64,000 nucleotides of DNA from Closterium sp. NIES-65 (Eukaryota > Streptophyta > Zygnematophyceae > Desmidiales > Closteriaceae): the NCBI GenBank assembly GCA_948144175.1, contig CANXME010002517.1, forward strand, positions 1,240,001-1,304,000, written 5' to 3'. Made by a program: the position numbers and the translations under genes. Of the stretch, positions 53,701 through 63,176 are shown one piece after another. Numbering within the stretch: position 1 is the stretch's first letter; every line of letters begins with the position of its first letter. The notes under the pieces were generated by a model that was given only the letters and a program-made list of their open reading frames with translations, made no database searches and was not told the DNA's origin.

Positions 53701-54201
53701 GAGCCACACCGCAGCAACGCCAAGGCCTTCAAGTCCCTGCAGCTGAGGAGGAAGGAAGGGGGAAGAGGAGAGTTCAACCCCCTAATAGGCTGACCTATGA
53801 TGCGATGGGAAAGCAGGGCAAGACAGCCCTGGCCGGAGCGGCAATGATGGTCGGAGACGACGAGGAGAGTGACTACGAGGAGTGTGCCTTCGCGTTCTTC
53901 TTTCTAGTGGAGATGCCAGGAGAACCAGCAACTCTCAAGGAGGCATTGGAGAGTAGTGATGCTGAGGAGTGGAAGAAGGCCATGGAGAGTGAGCTGAAGA
54001 GCATCGAGGAGAATGACACGTTTGAATTGGTGGAGCTACCGGAGGGGCGTAGGGCGATAACGTCCAAGTGGCTCTTCAAAATCAAGTCGGATGCCGACGG
54101 CAAGATCGAGCGCTACAAGTCTAGGCTTGTAGCCAAGGGGTACCAGCAGAAGGAGAAGGTGGACTTGAAGGAGCTGTTTGCCCCTGTGGTGAAGCCGACA
54201 A
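50749..54201 (+). pseudogene. Copia-3b gag-pol, frameshifted and truncated within RT
   Basis: Starts at ATG 50749 (MAGPEERGGRGAGG) and is very similar to 3a. Gag, CHYCHKSGHMWREC and the protease start YWVIDSGATYSMTP read to about 51978. A 10-bp loss there (present in 3a as CGCCCGGACTTGCTC) shifts the frame. The second frame from about 51979 reads through integrase (DEVVMDVVGPL, RTDRGGEF, YSPAMNGIAERANRT) into the RT opening (KWLFKIKSDADGKIERYKSR, FAPVVKPTT). It is open where 3a has three stops. At about 54201 RT ends abruptly in LTR tail sequence. The RT core and RNase H are absent. Confidence 0.9.
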
Positions 54202-54250
54202 CACTCTATCTTTCGTTTTAGGCACATTGGAGCCTACTGTGACTATAACA
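54202..54250 (+). repeat. 49-bp Copia-3 LTR tail at the right edge of the tandem
   Basis: CACTCTATCTTTCG to GACTATAACA equals the last 49 bp of the LTR at 29292-30119. It joins truncated RT on the left and Copia-1c gag on the right. Confidence 0.9.
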
Positions 54251-57200
54251 CTGCGCTGCGCTTCCTCCTGAGTTCTGTGCCAAGAACCCCCCCCCCCCCA
54301 TGTAGATCACCCTCTACTACATAGTCACCCGGCTCCTTGACTCCCTTCGCTCGGTCAGGGACCACTTCCTCTCAGTTTGCCCCACCACACTCACCGTTAA
54401 CCTCCTTGAGGAGCGCCTCCTTGCAGCTCAGAAGAGTATAGTCGCTGTAGGAGCCTCTCGAGGTGACCCGCGTGCCCCTATCTTTGAGGGGTGCTCTTCC
54501 CCCCCCCTTTTGCCCTCTATTGCCTCTGCTGCTGCCGTCGACTTCGTTGGCACCGAGTCGGTCGGCGTTGCGTCTGCCCCTAGCGGGCGACGCCGCACTG
54601 GCAAGGGCAAGGGGGGCAAGGGCGCTGGAGGGACTGGCGGGGGCGGTGGAGGTGGAGGTGGAGGAGGCGGAGGGAGTGGGGGTGGTGGTGGGAGTGGTGG
54701 CGGGGGTGGGGGCTTTAGTGGCGGCGGTGGCGGCGGAGGCGGCGGCGGCGGTGGCGGTGGGAGCGGAGGAGGAGGCGGTGGCGGCGGTGGCGGAGGTGGC
54801 GGCGGAGGAGGTGGAGCTAGTCGGGGTGGCTCTGCGCAGCGGGGCGGCTTAGGTGGTGGTCAGCGCCAGCACCAGCAGCGCACTCGTGAGACCACGTCCC
54901 CCCAGCAGCTTCGTGAGTGGTACACTGGGCGTCAGCGAGGTGGGGGTACTGGTCCCTGTACCTACGTCCTGCGTACCGGTGACCGCGCTGGTGAGCAGTG
55001 CGGGGGCTCGCACTCCACCCAGCGCTGCTTCGGCCGCCTGACGGATGCTTGGCGTCACCAGTTCCCTGACGCCACTGAGATCCCTCGCTGGGGAGAGCTG
55101 TCTAGGGCGGGGGTTGCTATCTTTGATCTTGACTATGATACTATTCTTGCTGCCATATATGCTGTGTCTAATAATGATGAGGGTGACTGTTACCTGTGTG
55201 TTCCGCCTAACCCGGGCATTGAGGCTGCTGCTCTAGGTGCTGGTGAGGCTGCTGCTCTAGGTGCTAGTGCGTCTGCTGCCCCAGTTGCAGGTGAGTCTGC
55301 TCTTTCAGGTACCACGTCGGCTCAGGCCTTACACACCTTCACCCTTGACTCGGGTGCTTCCCGCTCCTTCTTTCGAGACCGCACCACGCTTACGCCGCTT
55401 AGTCGGCCGGTTGCGGACTCCCTGGCGGACCCCTCTGGGAGTCCCGTCCTTGCTCGCTTCTCCACTGTCTAACCGTGTCCGGCAGCCCCCTCTGACACCC
55501 TGTCAGGTCTCTACCTCCCCTCTTTCTCTACGAACTTGGTGAGTGGTGCTGATCTACAGGATGGGGAGGTTGACCAGTTCACTCCTTCGAGTCAGCGGGT
55601 GACCCACTGTACGTGTGCTCGGACGGGCCAACACTTGGCCACGTTTACCCGTCGGCCGGGGTCGACTGACTACTGAGACTCCTCCGGTTGCTGAGACTGG
55701 TCAGGTAGCTGCGTCGAGTCAGGCGTTTGCTGTAGCGTCCAGGTCTGGTCCTGAGTCTGCTCCCTGCTCGTGTCGTCTCCTGTCCCACCAGACTCTCCTT
55801 TCGCACCACCGCCTTGGTCACCCCTCCCTGCCTCGTCTCCGAGGCATGGCCTCCCGTTACCTTGTCTCTGGTCTCCCCCGGTCCCTCCCTCCCCTCCCTC
55901 CGGGGCCTGCCCCTACCTGCGTTCCCTGCGTCGAGGGGCGGCATTGCGCCGCCCCTCACTCCTCCGACAGAGGCTCCCCTGCAGACTCTTCACATGGACG
56001 TGTGGGGCCCTGTCCGCGTCCGTGGCCAGGGTCACGAGCGTTAATTCCTGTTGGTGGTTGACGGCTACTCGCGTTACACCACGGTGTTCCCCTTGCGCAG
56101 CAAGGGTGACGTCATTGAGGTGTTGATCGACTGGATCCGCGCAGCTCGTCTCCAGCTCAGAGAGAGTTTCGGCTCGGACTTTCCTGTTCTGCGTCTGCAC
56201 TCTGACAGAGGCGGGGAGTTTTCCTCTGCTCGTCTGGGAGCCTTCTGTCGTGCACAGGGCATCCGCCAGACCTTCACGTTTCCGGCCTCTCCACAGCAAA
56301 ATGGGATTGCTGAGCGCCGCATTGGCATGGTCATGGACGTCGCTCGTACGTCCATGATGCATGTGGCTGCTCCCCATTTTCTCTGGCCGTTTGCGGTTCA
56401 GTACGCCGCGCATCAGCTCAACCTTCAGCCCCGGGTCTCCTTGCCAGAGACCTACTCCACCTTGCGGTGGACGGGGAAGGTTGGCGATGCGTCTGCGTTT
56501 CGGGTCTGGGGATCTCGGGCGTTTGTCCGCGACTTGTCTGCGGACAAGCTGTCCCCTCGTGCTGTTCCCTGCGTCTTCCTTGGCTTCCCCCCTCGCGCGC
56601 CTAGTTGGCAGTTTTACCACCCCACCTCGCGCCGTGTTTTGTCCTCCCAGGACGTTACCTTTGACGAGTCGGTGCCCTACTACCGTCTCTTCCCCTACCG
56701 CACTGCGCCCCTCCTCCCGCCGCCGCTCTTCCTTGCGCCAGGTCCTCCCCCGGTAGAACCTCTCCCCCCTCAGGGTCCTGCTGTGTCAGGTGTGTCCCAG
56801 GTAGACGCATTTGAGCCTGTCGAGGTAGCTGTTGACTCTGGTGCTGCTAGGGATGCTGAGCTTGGGGGTGCGGAGCCTAGGGGTGCTGAGTCTAGGGGTG
56901 CTGAGCCTGGGGGTGCTGAGTCTGGGGGTGCTGAGCCTGGGGGTGCGGAGCCTGGGGGTGCTGAGCCTGTGGGTACGATGCCTGGGGGTGCGGAGCCTGG
57001 GGGTGCTGGGTCTGCTCGTGTGGCCTCTGGCGGTGCTTCGTCGAGGCGGGAGCTACTCTCTCCGCAGGAGCTGCGCGAGTGGTTTGCCCAGCGCTGGAGC
57101 CGTGCTGCTGGAGCTCGAGGTGCTACTGTTGCTGCTAGTCCTGGAGGTGCTCGTACTGGCGGTACTGGAGCTGCTGGGACTGGGGGTGCTGCTGGGGCTA

Positions 57201-58271
57201 CTAGTGTTGGTCCTGCTGGAAGTGCTGCTGGAGCTGCTGGAGTTGGTGCTGTTGGGGCTGGAGCTGCTGGGGGTGTTGGCGCTGGTGGTTCTGCTGGCGC
57301 TGGTACTTCTGAGGGTGCTGGAGTTGGCTCTGTTGGAGCTGGAGGTGTTGCTGGTGCTGGTGCTGCCGTTGGGGGTGCTGGTGCTGTCCCTGCTGGTTCT
57401 GGAGGCGCTGCGCGGCCGCGACCGTACTTCATTCCGCTCCTTGAACAGGTTCTTGGTCTCCCGCCCTCTACTGGTCCTGCTCCTCCCTTAGAGTGTCCAC
57501 AGCCTATCCAGTCGCGGTCATAGTTATAGCCCGCCTCCCCCCTACCTGCTCCTTCTCCCTACACTAGTCCTACTAGAGGTCTTGCTGAGCGTCGTGAGCC
57601 TGCGTCTCGTCCTGCGTCGCCTGTTCGTGCTGCTCGCACTAGTAGTTGTGCTCCGCGTCCACGTCCTCCTGCGGTCCTAGGCACACACCAGATGGCACTG
57701 CGTCCGTCCACTGCTCCTCTGCGTGTCGCGTTGCCGTCTCCTCCAGAGTCCTCTCTTCCTGTCCTTGCTGACCCGGAGTCTGACTCTCTTCGTGCTGCCA
57801 GTCCTACTGTCACGCGTCTCCTGGCTACTGTTGTCACTGACCCTTCCTTCGAGTCCACTGCTGCGTCTGCCTTGGTTGCTGAGCTTGTCGACTTTGCTGC
57901 TCGCTGTCGTCTAGACTACACCACTAGTCTTGTTGCTGAGTCTGAGTCTGTCTATCCTCCGTCCGTCGGGGGTGAGTGGGCTCTTAGCACGGACGTCCTA
58001 GAGGACAGGCAGGAGGAGTTCCAGTGTTTTGCTACTGCTTTGCCTCATCTCGTGTCCACGCTGATTGCCCCTGAGGGAGACCCGGATGCACCAGACATCC
58101 CGACTCCTCGATCGTACGCTGAGGCGATCGAGGGTCCCTACTCCTCACAGTGGCAGACAGCCATAGACGCTGAGATGGCTTCATGGAAGTCCACAGGCAC
58201 CTACGTCGACGAGGTTCCCCCACCTGGGGCGAACATCGTCAGTGGCATGTGGATTTTCAGGGTGAAGCGGC
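54251..58271 (+). pseudogene. Copia-1c gag-pol, continued
   Basis: Gag resumes (RCASS-like region, Pro run from 13 C, then ATG TAG where 1d has a Tyr codon). Then come a Gly run of about 60 residues (54630-54820), a Cys/His cluster GPCTYVLRTGDRAGEQCGG with HSTQRCF (C-x13-C-x3-H-x4-C), and protease LDSGASRSFFRD near 55345. A stop at 55470, pre-integrase (LLSHHRLGHPSLP) and a TAA near 56041 follow. Integrase is open from 56051 (VVDGYSRYTTVFPL, HSDRGGEFSSARL, PQQNGIAERR). A GAEPG-type repeat lies at 56850-57010 and Ala/Gly/Val repeats at 57100-57410. After stops near 57523, the RT opening reads from 57692 to WIFRVKR, cut at 58271 by Gypsy-1. Confidence 0.88.
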
Positions 58272-58679
58272 TGTCGGTGTGAGAGGATGTCCTCGTTATA
58301 ATATTTTCTCACTATTATATTTTTCCGTTATCTTATTCTCCCTTTTCTCCTCTTTATTTTGGTCTTTATCTCATCTCAATCGGTCTACTATTCCATTTTC
58401 TAGAGCCTTCTATTTATTTCTCTTATTTCCTACTTTTCCCACCGACATACCTATTATACGGCACCGACAGCGCCGACAGTGGTGTATACGGTGTAATCTG
58501 GGCGTAATCCCAAGTGCCAATAGACTTGCGTGCTTATGCGCACTTGTGATTGTAGTATCGGGAAGGGTGTGTTCCCAAAGGTTCGTTTTATCTCGTTTAT
58601 CCTTGTACTTTCCGAGTATAAATAGGCCTTGTATTCAGTTTTAGTGACAAGTTTCGATTGAGAATTCGATCCTGTGACA
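58272..58679 (+). repeat. Gypsy-1 5' LTR (408 bp)
   Basis: TGTCGGTG to CCTGTGACA. Clearly AT-richer than the surrounding Copia-1c. Confidence 0.85.
58617..58624 (+). promoter_or_regulatory. TATA box of the Gypsy-1 LTR
   Basis: TATAAATA within GAGTATAAATAGGCC, about 55 bp from the LTR end. This is the expected pol II core promoter of the element. Confidence 0.7.
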
Positions 58680-58681
58680 CT

Positions 58682-58694
58682 TGGTAATCAGAGC
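58682..58694 (+). other. Gypsy-1 primer-binding site
   Basis: TGGTAATCAGAGC two bases after the LTR: the initiator-Met site with one extra A. Confidence 0.8.
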
Positions 58695-58843
58695 CGTTCT
58701 CACTCGACAACTCTCGGCTAAGAAGTGGTCGCGGAAAAAATCGCCTCGAAAAACCGCCGGGGGCGACCAATTCGACGCCGATTTCTGGTAAGTACCAGTT
58801 CCGCGCTTTTCGAATTAACCCCCTCGCGTGGTTTTTGAACAGG

Positions 58844-59785
58844 ATGGGATCGCCGGCGACCAACGACGTTACGCAGCAGCTCTTCGCGCAAATCGCCAAG
58901 ATGGAAGCGGAGATGCGAGCGACGACTGAACGGTCGCGATTGGAGAACGAGGAGCTGCGAAACGAACTGCAGCGCGTTACGCGACTCCTCTCGACCATGA
59001 ACATTCCTGCTTCGACGACTTCGCAGCAGTCGCAGCGTCAGTTCGAGGTTCCGAAACTTCGCTCGCCGGAATCGTTCGACCCTAGCGATCGAAAATCCGA
59101 CGTCAGGCGGTGGCTCGCGACGATGGAAATTTATTTCGCGGCGATCGGATGGACGACAACGGAGTACGACGGCGAGAAAATTCGTCTCGCGACAACGTTG
59201 ATGCGCGGTCCAGCTCTCGAGTGGCTTGGAAGCAACAGTAGCATTTTCCAGGGCGAAGCCACGTGGCAGCAGTTCCAGGCAGACCTTCTCAAACGTTTTG
59301 AGCCGATTAATTCCACTTATATTGCGCGTGAAAAATTACATCACCATAGGCAATACGGGAGTGTCGCGCAATACACGCAGCAGATGGAGGAATTTTATAA
59401 TCGCATTCCCGACATTACCGAGGGCGAAAAAATTCAGTCCTACATCGCGAGGCTGAAAACCGACATTCGGCGCCAGGTTGCAGCAGCGAATTGCAGCAGC
59501 TACAGCGAAATCGTATCGGCCGCGGAGCGTTTTGACTTGGTCAACTCCGGGACACGACGACCCCACGTCGTCGGATCACGACAAGGGGATCGCTCGGCTT
59601 CAACCACGTTCGCCGACCCCATGGAAGTCGACAAATTCGACGCGAGTTCACGTCCTGCAAAAAACAAAACACTTTGCGAATTTTGCGGCGGAAACGGACA
59701 TCGGATTGTCGACTATTTTCACATGAAATCTGCACGTGCGGCATTCCGAGCTCGTGGGAGTGGCGAAACTAAAAACAAAAGGTAA
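58844..59785 (+). CDS. Gypsy-1 gag
   Basis: ATG at 58844 (MGSPATNDVTQQLFAQIAKM) begins a frame of about 313 codons. Residues 15-55 are a heptad-like, Glu/Arg-rich coiled coil. The Ty3 gag core follows (SDVRRWLATMEIYFAAIGW, ALEWLGSNSS, LLKRFEPINSTYIAREKL). A C-terminal CEFCGGNGHRIVDYFHM is a knuckle whose last Cys is Tyr or Phe, so it lacks one zinc ligand. It ends at TAA 59783-59785. Pol is open in the -1 frame across this stop, beginning before 59782, so gag and pol overlap. Confidence 0.88.
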   Translation: MGSPATNDVTQQLFAQIAKMEAEMRATTERSRLENEELRNELQRVTRLLSTMNIPASTTSQQSQRQFEVPKLRSPESFDPSDRKSDVRRWLATMEIYFAAIGWTTTEYDGEKIRLATTLMRGPALEWLGSNSSIFQGEATWQQFQADLLKRFEPINSTYIAREKLHHHRQYGSVAQYTQQMEEFYNRIPDITEGEKIQSYIARLKTDIRRQVAAANCSSYSEIVSAAERFDLVNSGTRRPHVVGSRQGDRSASTTFADPMEVDKFDASSRPAKNKTLCEFCGGNGHRIVDYFHMKSARAAFRARGSGETKNKR

Positions 59786-62027
59786 AAAAACGGATCTCGC
59801 CAGTGATTGCGGATCGTGCTGGCGAGAAAAAACAGATCCGAAAGCGTCAGCGCAATCTGGACCGAATCGAAATTGAAGGACAGCATTGGGCGCGAGATTT
59901 GGAGAATCAAGGGCGAAATCCCAAGCCCCTTGACCGAAATTTGTCAGAGGAATTCGCCGAGGAAAAGAAAACCTCCGCGAAAACAGACTCGACCAAGACG
60001 GGAACTCTCCAATTCGACCCCGGGAAAAAACAGAATTCGTTAAAGTTATCTTTTAAAGATGCTTTAATGAAGACTGGCGATTTTCGCGGGTCCGGAGCCA
60101 TAAACAAATCCCGGGGAGAACTCCAGAGGAAGCAGACAATTAAAGAAGTGGTACCGGTGCCTACGGAGCTGGGGAAAAAATGAAGGAGTGTGGAAAGGAG
60201 TAGACCTTTTCACGGCGTCTACGTCCTCTCCCGGAACCTGCCCAAGACGACTCTCCACTCCCCAGGGAAGAAGTCTATGGAGCTGAAGCAGCTGAAGAGG
60301 CAGCTGGGAGTTCAAAAGAAGCTGCAGAAACTCCGAAAACCCCTCAAGGATGCATCCAGTGGATCGCAGGCGTTGACCGGATCCACCCCCTCAGGGTCAA
60401 CTTGTACGGTTACTACCTCTACTCCTGGCATTGGAGAAGAGCCTTTCTCCACGCAGCCCAGGCCAGCTAGTTGTCCAGAAGAAAGCAGTGGAACCACGGT
60501 GTGTACTAAATATTGGGATGTACCCTATGATCCTATTAATGAGACTATTTTTGGGTACTCCGAGCAACGCTCACCACTCCTGCTCGAGGTGATCTGCAAC
60601 GGACAGCGCCTCCAAGCACTCGTGGACAGCGGGGCGTCGCACAGCGTGTATGACAAAAAGGCAATCGATCGACTCGGAAGTGACATCAAGTCCTCAAGCT
60701 TCTCTGCAACGATGGTGGATGGCAGTAAGCTACCTATCTACGGGGAAACACGGTTGCTACTCCAGATTGGACTCCTTCGATGGAAGCCTGCTCTCCCCGT
60801 CACAAATATCAAAGGACTCGACGTAATCTTCGGGAGAGACTTTCTTAAAAAGTTCAACCCCGAGATCAACTGGGTTAACCAGACGGCCAACATCAACAAC
60901 AACGAGAGGAAAATCAGCCTTCCCAAATGGGACGACACGGGAAATATTCCAGTCGAGACACTCGCACGCTTTGAAAAGGACGTCAAACGGACCACAGCGG
61001 GATTCATGGCGATAGTCAACGAGGCAGACAACGGAGAGAAGCAGACCCAGGAACTTCCTCCAGCAGTCAAGAAAAGTCTTGAAGAGTTCCAGGACGTTCT
61101 CCCCGACGATTTACCTGATCAACTACCGCCATACCGGACACATCAACACGAGATCGTAGAAGAGCCGGGGTCCAAGCCAACATTCCGAGCACCATACCGG
61201 CTGAGCCCGACAGAGCTTGCCAATATGAAAAAACAAATAGAGTGTCTCCTGGAGAAAGGGCTGATTCAACCTTCGACTTCGCCGTACGGAGCTCCAGTTC
61301 TCTTCACTCCGAAGCCAGACGGAAGTCTGCGAATGTGCATCGACTACCGAGCCTTGAACAAGCAGACTGTAAAAAATAAATACCCGATACCACGGATCGA
61401 CGACTTACTCGATCAACTTCGCGGTGCTACGGTATTCACCAAGCTCGACCTCAGATCGGGATACTGGCAAATTCGTATGGCGGACAACTCTATCCACAAA
61501 ACCGCTTTTCGAACTCGGTATGGGTCATACGAGTATCTCGTGATGCCATTCGGACTCACTAACGCACCAGCCACATTTCAGGCAGAAATGAACCATATCC
61601 TTCGGCCCCTTCTGGACGAGTGCGTGGTGGTATATTTGGACGATATCCTGATCTACTCGAAAGATATGAAGCAGCAAGTTGAGCATCTACGACGGGTGTT
61701 TGAAATTCTTCGACGAGAATGCTTCTACGTGAAACTATCCAAGAGCGAGTTTGCGTTGAAAAAAGTCCAGTTCCTTGGACATACGGTGAGCGCTCAAGGA
61801 GTTCACGTGGATCCTAAGAAGATCGAAGCAGTGCGAACGTGGAAGACCCCTGAGAACGTGAAGGAGTTACAACAGTTCCTTGGATTCGCCAACTACTACA
61901 ACCGGTTCGTACCGAACTACGCCAAGATTGCCGCACCATTAACGAACCTGTTGAAGAAGAATACACCATATCAATGGGAGGCGAAGCACCAGGAAGCCGT
62001 GGAACAACTTAAAACCGCACTCACGTC
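59786..62027 (+). pseudogene. Gypsy-1 pol: protease and RT, one premature stop, cut by Copia-1d
   Basis: Pol is in the -1 frame relative to gag. It reads a Lys/Glu-rich spacer to a TGA at 60181-60183, then from 60184 the same frame continues. The protease [15 protein letters not shown] is at about 60610-60655. RT covers about 61170-61800 with [35 protein letters not shown], the catalytic [10 protein letters not shown] near 61634 and [11 protein letters not shown]. The RT/RNase H junction [15 protein letters not shown] and [11 protein letters not shown] follows. At 62028 the Copia-1d LTR begins, and the last codons before the following stop belong to it. RNase H, integrase and any chromodomain are not visible. 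Confidence 0.9.
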
Positions 62028-62158
62028 TGTCAGAACATTATAGCTCATGCTTTTGTGTAGGCTATAGTGGGGTATCCCATAGGGGGTACAACCCAATTAG
62101 GGTTAGTACTTGTACCCATTTCATTCATAGTTCATTCATTCACGTTCACTTCTTCACA
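62028..62158 (+). repeat. Copia-1d 5' LTR (131 bp)
   Basis: TGTCAGAACATTATAGC to CTTCTTCACA, close to the Copia-1b LTRs. Confidence 0.9.
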
Positions 62159-62170
62159 TGGAATCAGAGC
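62159..62170 (+). other. Copia-1d primer-binding site
   Basis: TGGAATCAGAGC, one substitution from the initiator-Met site. Confidence 0.85.
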
Positions 62171-62229
62171 AGGTCCCCTCCTAGGGACTGTTCCCAGGGC
62201 CCACCGAAGCGCGCCCCGAGGCGCGCGTT

Positions 62230-63080
62230 CCCTTTTTTTCGCGACCCTCCGTGTCGCCCCTAGCGGCCCGTTACGCCGCCCTTACTTCCCCGTTACGCCG
62301 CCCTTACCTACGCGGCCCCGCCGCCCTTACCTCCGCGGCCCCGCCGCCCTTACCTACGCGGCCCCGCCGCCCTTACGTCGCGGCCCCGCCTCCCTTACGT
62401 CGCGGCCCCGCCGCCATCACGTCGCGGCCCCGCCGCCCTCACCTCGCGGCCCCGCCGCCCTCACGTCGCGGCCCCGCAGCCCTCACGTCGCGGCCCCGCC
62501 GCCCTCACGTCGCGGCCCTGCCGCCCTCACGTTGCGGCCTCGCCGCCCTTACGTCGCGGCCCCGCCGCCCTCACGTTGCGGCCCCGTCGCCTCACCTTCG
62601 CGGCCTCGCCACCCTCACCTTCGCGGCTCCGCCGCCCTTACCTACACGGCCCCGCCGCCCTTACCTACGCGGCCCCGCCGCCCTTACCTAAGCGGCCCCG
62701 CCGCCCTTACGTCGCAGCCCCGCCGCCCTCACGTCGCGGCCCCGCCGACCTCACGTAGCGGCCCCACCGCCTCACCTTCGCGGCCCCGCCACTCTCACGT
62801 AGCGGCCCCGCCGCCTCACCTTCGCGGCCCCGCCGCCCTCACGTAGCGGCCCCGCCGCCTCACCTTCGCGGCCCCGCCAGTCTCCCCTCCTACCGAGCTG
62901 CCCGAGCAGCCGCCCGCCGCGCTGCCCGGTCCCGGAGCAGCCGAGCCGCCCAGCAGCAGCCACCGAGCCGCAGTTCAGCCGAGCCGCCCAGCAGCAGCCG
63001 CCGAGCCGCCGGGCCGCCGACCCACAGTACAGCCGAGCCGCCCAGCAGCCGCCGCCGAACAGCAGCGCAGCCAAGCCGCA
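62230..63080 (+). repeat. Copia-1d leader minisatellite
   Basis: Tandem units of about 20-24 bp around GGCCCCGCCGCCCTCACGTC to 62880, then CCGAGCCGCC units to about 63090. Same position as in 1b and 1c, but the unit sequence has drifted (CACGTCG in place of TAGCGG). Confidence 0.88.
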
Positions 63081-63176
63081 CTACTGCCGAGCCGCCCGAC
63101 CTGCCCTGTCTGGTGAGCACAGCCCCACTGCTACTGCGTGCCCTTCCCCCACTGCTTGCACTGCTAGTCTGTCGTC

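Larger units (their letters stand above)
29201..54250 (+). mobile_element. Copia-3 tandem (3a-LTR-3b) inserted in Copia-1c, itself carrying Copia-2b/2c
   Basis: Order: last ~90 bp of a Copia-3 internal region (29201-29291), LTR (29292-30119), 3a internal (30120-34964), LTR split by Copia-2b (34965-35291 plus 50215-50714), 3b internal (50715-54201), and the last 49 bp of an LTR (54202-54250). The middle LTR is shared by two units. No 5-bp duplication is visible at the outer edges. Confidence 0.85.
58272..62027 (+). mobile_element. Gypsy-1: Ty3/gypsy retrotransposon, interrupted by Copia-1d
   Basis: LTR 58272-58679 starts TGTCGGTGTGAG right after GCGGC in the Copia-1c RT. Gag and pol follow in Ty3 order (protease, RT). 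The element is cut at 62027 just after RT, and its RNase H, integrase and right LTR are beyond Copia-1d, outside the window. Confidence 0.9.

Noticed and set aside
62067-62846. 259-codon Pro/Arg/Ala repeat protein (HVAAPPPS units)
   Set aside because: It begins in the Copia-1d LTR and translates the leader minisatellite. It lies before gag and has no independent start context.
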